Assembly: GCA_012797715.1 (NCBI GenBank)
Contig: JAAZOO010000571.1
Location: 1-7,236 of the forward strand
Source: Geobacteraceae bacterium
GTDB lineage: Bacteria; Desulfobacterota; Desulfuromonadia; Geobacterales; Geobacteraceae
Reading direction: 5' to 3'
DNA: 7,236 nucleotides
Shown: positions 5,653 to 7,236 of the stretch, piece by piece
Position numbering within the stretch: the stretch's first letter is position 1
Layout: the number at the start of each line of letters is the position of its first letter
Translations under genes and position numbers: made by a program
Notes under the pieces: generated by a model
Told to the model about the DNA's origin: nothing
What the model saw: the letters and a program-made list of their open reading frames with translations, nothing else
Database searches by the model: none

Positions 5653-7236
5653 TCCCATCATGGACCTCGTCTGCCGGTTCCACCGTTTCACCGGAAGCGT
5701 CACCCGGCTCATCCGGTGCTCCTTGTCCTCGCGGGACCGGTTTTTTGATCACGCCCTTGCCCTGGAAATAGGTTCGGAGAATTTTCCCCGCAATGGGAGC
5801 GGCCGCGGAGCCGCCGTGCTCCCCGTGTTCGACAACAACGGCAACGGCAATCTCCGGTTTCTCTACGGGAGCGAACGCAACGAACAGGGCATGATCCCGA
5901 TACTGGTACTGGCTCCACCCCTTGCGCAGCTTGACGACCTGGGATGTGCCGGTCTTGCCGGCAACCTTGACCTCGGAAAGCCTGGCACGCCCCCCCGTCC
6001 CTCCCGGCTCATTCACAACAGCGAACAGCCCCCGGGTAACCGCTTTCCAGCTTTCAGGGCGGATTGCGGCCCGGCCGATGACCTCGGGCAGAAACTCCCG
6101 GAGCACCTTCCCCTCGGGGCTTACAACCTTCTTCACCAGGTGCGGCCGGAACAGCGTCCCCTGATTGGCGACTGTCGCGGTCATGACGGCAAGCTGGATG
6201 GGGGTTGCGAGAACATATCCCTGGCCGATAGACACCGGCAGGGTCTCTCCGGGAACCCATTTTTTCCCGAACCGCCTTACCTTCCACTCCGACGTGGGGA
6301 CAAGCCCCCCCTTTTCGTTCTCCAGACAGATACCGGAGGGGGCACCGAGGCCGAGCATCTTCGCATACCGGGCAATCGTGTCCACCCCGAGGCGCTCTCC
6401 GAGACGGTAGAAGTAGACGTCGCAGGATTCACGAAGGGCCTTCCGCAGGTTCACGGCACCGTGCCCGTGCCTGTTCCAGCATCCGAAGGCCCTGTTGCCG
6501 AACTGGTAGGAACCGGAACAGTGAACCGTGGTGGTGTCGTCAATGAGTCCCTCTTCTAGTCCCGCAATGGCTGTTACAATCTTGAACGTGGAACCGGGAG
6601 GATACTGGCCTTTCAGCGCCTTGTTTTCCAGAGGGTGGCGCTTGTCGGCCAGGTATTCATTCCATTGCTTGGGTGAAAGCTTCCCTGCGAACAGGGCGGG
6701 ATCGAATCCGGGATTGCTGACAAAGGCAAGGATCTCCCCGCTGGTAACATCCATGGCCACGGCAGCGCCGGCCTGCTCTCCGAAGGCCGCCTCTGCCTGC
6801 TTCTGAAGCTCCAGGTCAATGGTGAGAACCAGGCTGTTGCCGGTGGTCGGACTCTTTTCGCTGACGGTGCGCAAAAATCTTCCCATGGCATCCACCTCAA
6901 TCTGCCTTCCGCCATCGGCGCCGTGCAGCTCCTTTTCCCAGCTTCGCTCAATCCCGCTTTTCCCCACATAATCACCGGGATTGTATTCCTTGAAACGGTC
7001 ACTTCCCATCTCCTGCTCCGACATCTCTCCCAGGTGGCCGAAGAGGTGGGAACCCAGCAGGCCGTGGGGATACTCCCGAATCGGGTGCATCTCCACATCG
7101 AGACCGGGCAGGAAGAGCCGGTTCTCCTCTAGGATTTCCAGCTGATCACGGGTAATCCCCGATGCCAGGATAACCGGCTGGTACCTGTTCCGCTTCCGCC
7201 CCTTCTCCCATTTGTCCCTCAATTCTGAGGGATCGG
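5645..7236 (-). CDS. mrdA: Penicillin-binding protein 2 (PBP2), N-terminus outside window
   Basis: PBP2 is the class B transpeptidase that crosslinks peptidoglycan made by RodA during elongation. The visible 529 codons lack about the first 100 residues of a usual PBP2 (about 600-650), so the membrane anchor and first part of the dimerisation domain are off the right edge. The codon at 7220-7222 is TTG but is internal: the frame continues upstream as DPSEL to the window end. Counting that codon as 1, a dimerisation-domain segment with HPIREYPHGLLGSHLFGHLG lies at 46-65. The transpeptidase domain follows: S211-T-F-K214 with nucleophile Ser211, S266-C-D268 (the SXN-type motif in this family) and K423-T-G425. 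Cys235 and Cys248 sit in the HCSG...GCWNRHGHG segment common in PBP2 proteins. The tail after about 488 is acidic and Pro/Gly-rich, likely disordered. The stop overlaps the rodA start. The mre genes often found upstream would be off-window. Confidence 0.96.
   Translation of the reverse strand, partial: DPSELRDKWEKGRKRNRYQPVILASGITRDQLEILEENRLFLPGLDVEMHPIREYPHGLLGSHLFGHLGEMSEQEMGSDRFKEYNPGDYVGKSGIERSWEKELHGADGGRQIEVDAMGRFLRTVSEKSPTTGNSLVLTIDLELQKQAEAAFGEQAGAAVAMDVTSGEILAFVSNPGFDPALFAGKLSPKQWNEYLADKRHPLENKALKGQYPPGSTFKIVTAIAGLEEGLIDDTTTVHCSGSYQFGNRAFGCWNRHGHGAVNLRKALRESCDVYFYRLGERLGVDTIARYAKMLGLGAPSGICLENEKGGLVPTSEWKVRRFGKKWVPGETLPVSIGQGYVLATPIQLAVMTATVANQGTLFRPHLVKKVVSPEGKVLREFLPEVIGRAAIRPESWKAVTRGLFAVVNEPGGTGGRARLSEVKVAGKTGTSQVVKLRKGWSQYQYRDHALFVAFAPVEKPEIAVAVVVEHGEHGGSAAAPIAGKILRTYFQGKGVIKKPVPRGQGAPDEPGDASGETVEPADEVHDGND

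Noticed and set aside
5555..6559. Plus-strand open frame of 334 codons across the rodA-mrdA junction
   Set aside because: It is antisense to rodA and mrdA, has no recognisable domains, and spans the boundary between two well-supported genes.

Overview
The window looks like chromosomal core DNA of a GC-rich, motile, Gram-negative bacterium, most likely a Geobacter-type member of the Desulfuromonadota. This placement is an inference. It rests on the combination of a Cache-HAMP chemoreceptor behind a sigma-28-like promoter, an AmmeMemoRadiSam-type radical SAM protein, a PBP2-RodA pair and a catalase-peroxidase, and on my impression of how the proteins read. No RNA gene, insertion sequence, CRISPR array or prophage signature was seen.

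Layout, left to right. (1) Bases 1-555 (+) are the 3' end of katG, catalase-peroxidase. (2) Bases 590-648 hold a perfect 18-bp inverted repeat between two convergent genes, probably a shared terminator. (3) Bases 689-1702 (-) encode a complete AmmeMemoRadiSam-type radical SAM enzyme. (4) Bases 1729-1787 form a divergent promoter region centred on the palindrome TGTCAA-N7-TTGACA. (5) Bases 1837-2088 (+) encode an 83-residue coiled-coil protein of unknown function. (6) Bases 2089-2312 are non-coding and carry a good intrinsic terminator for the next gene. (7) Bases 2313-3917 (-) encode a Cache-HAMP methyl-accepting chemotaxis protein. (8) Bases 3918-4163 are a divergent regulatory region with a sigma-28-like promoter leftward and an extended -10 promoter rightward. 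(9) Bases 4164-4505 (+) encode a small exported protein with two canonical EF-hand loops. (10) Bases 4549-5652 (-) are rodA, and 5645-7236 (-) is mrdA (PBP2), truncated at its 5' end by the window edge. The two overlap by a few bases and form one transcription unit entering from the right.

How the genes relate. PBP2 and RodA are the transpeptidase and glycosyltransferase of the elongasome and act as one complex in lateral-wall peptidoglycan synthesis. The other genes are independent single-gene units: peroxide defence (katG), chemotaxis (the receptor, probably co-regulated with flagellar genes), a radical SAM enzyme of unsettled function without its usual partner genes in view, and two small poorly characterised proteins. 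I see no obvious undescribed multi-gene system. The parts most worth checking are the small coiled-coil gene with its divergent palindromic promoter, the sigma-28-like promoter of the chemoreceptor, and the long hairpin after katG.
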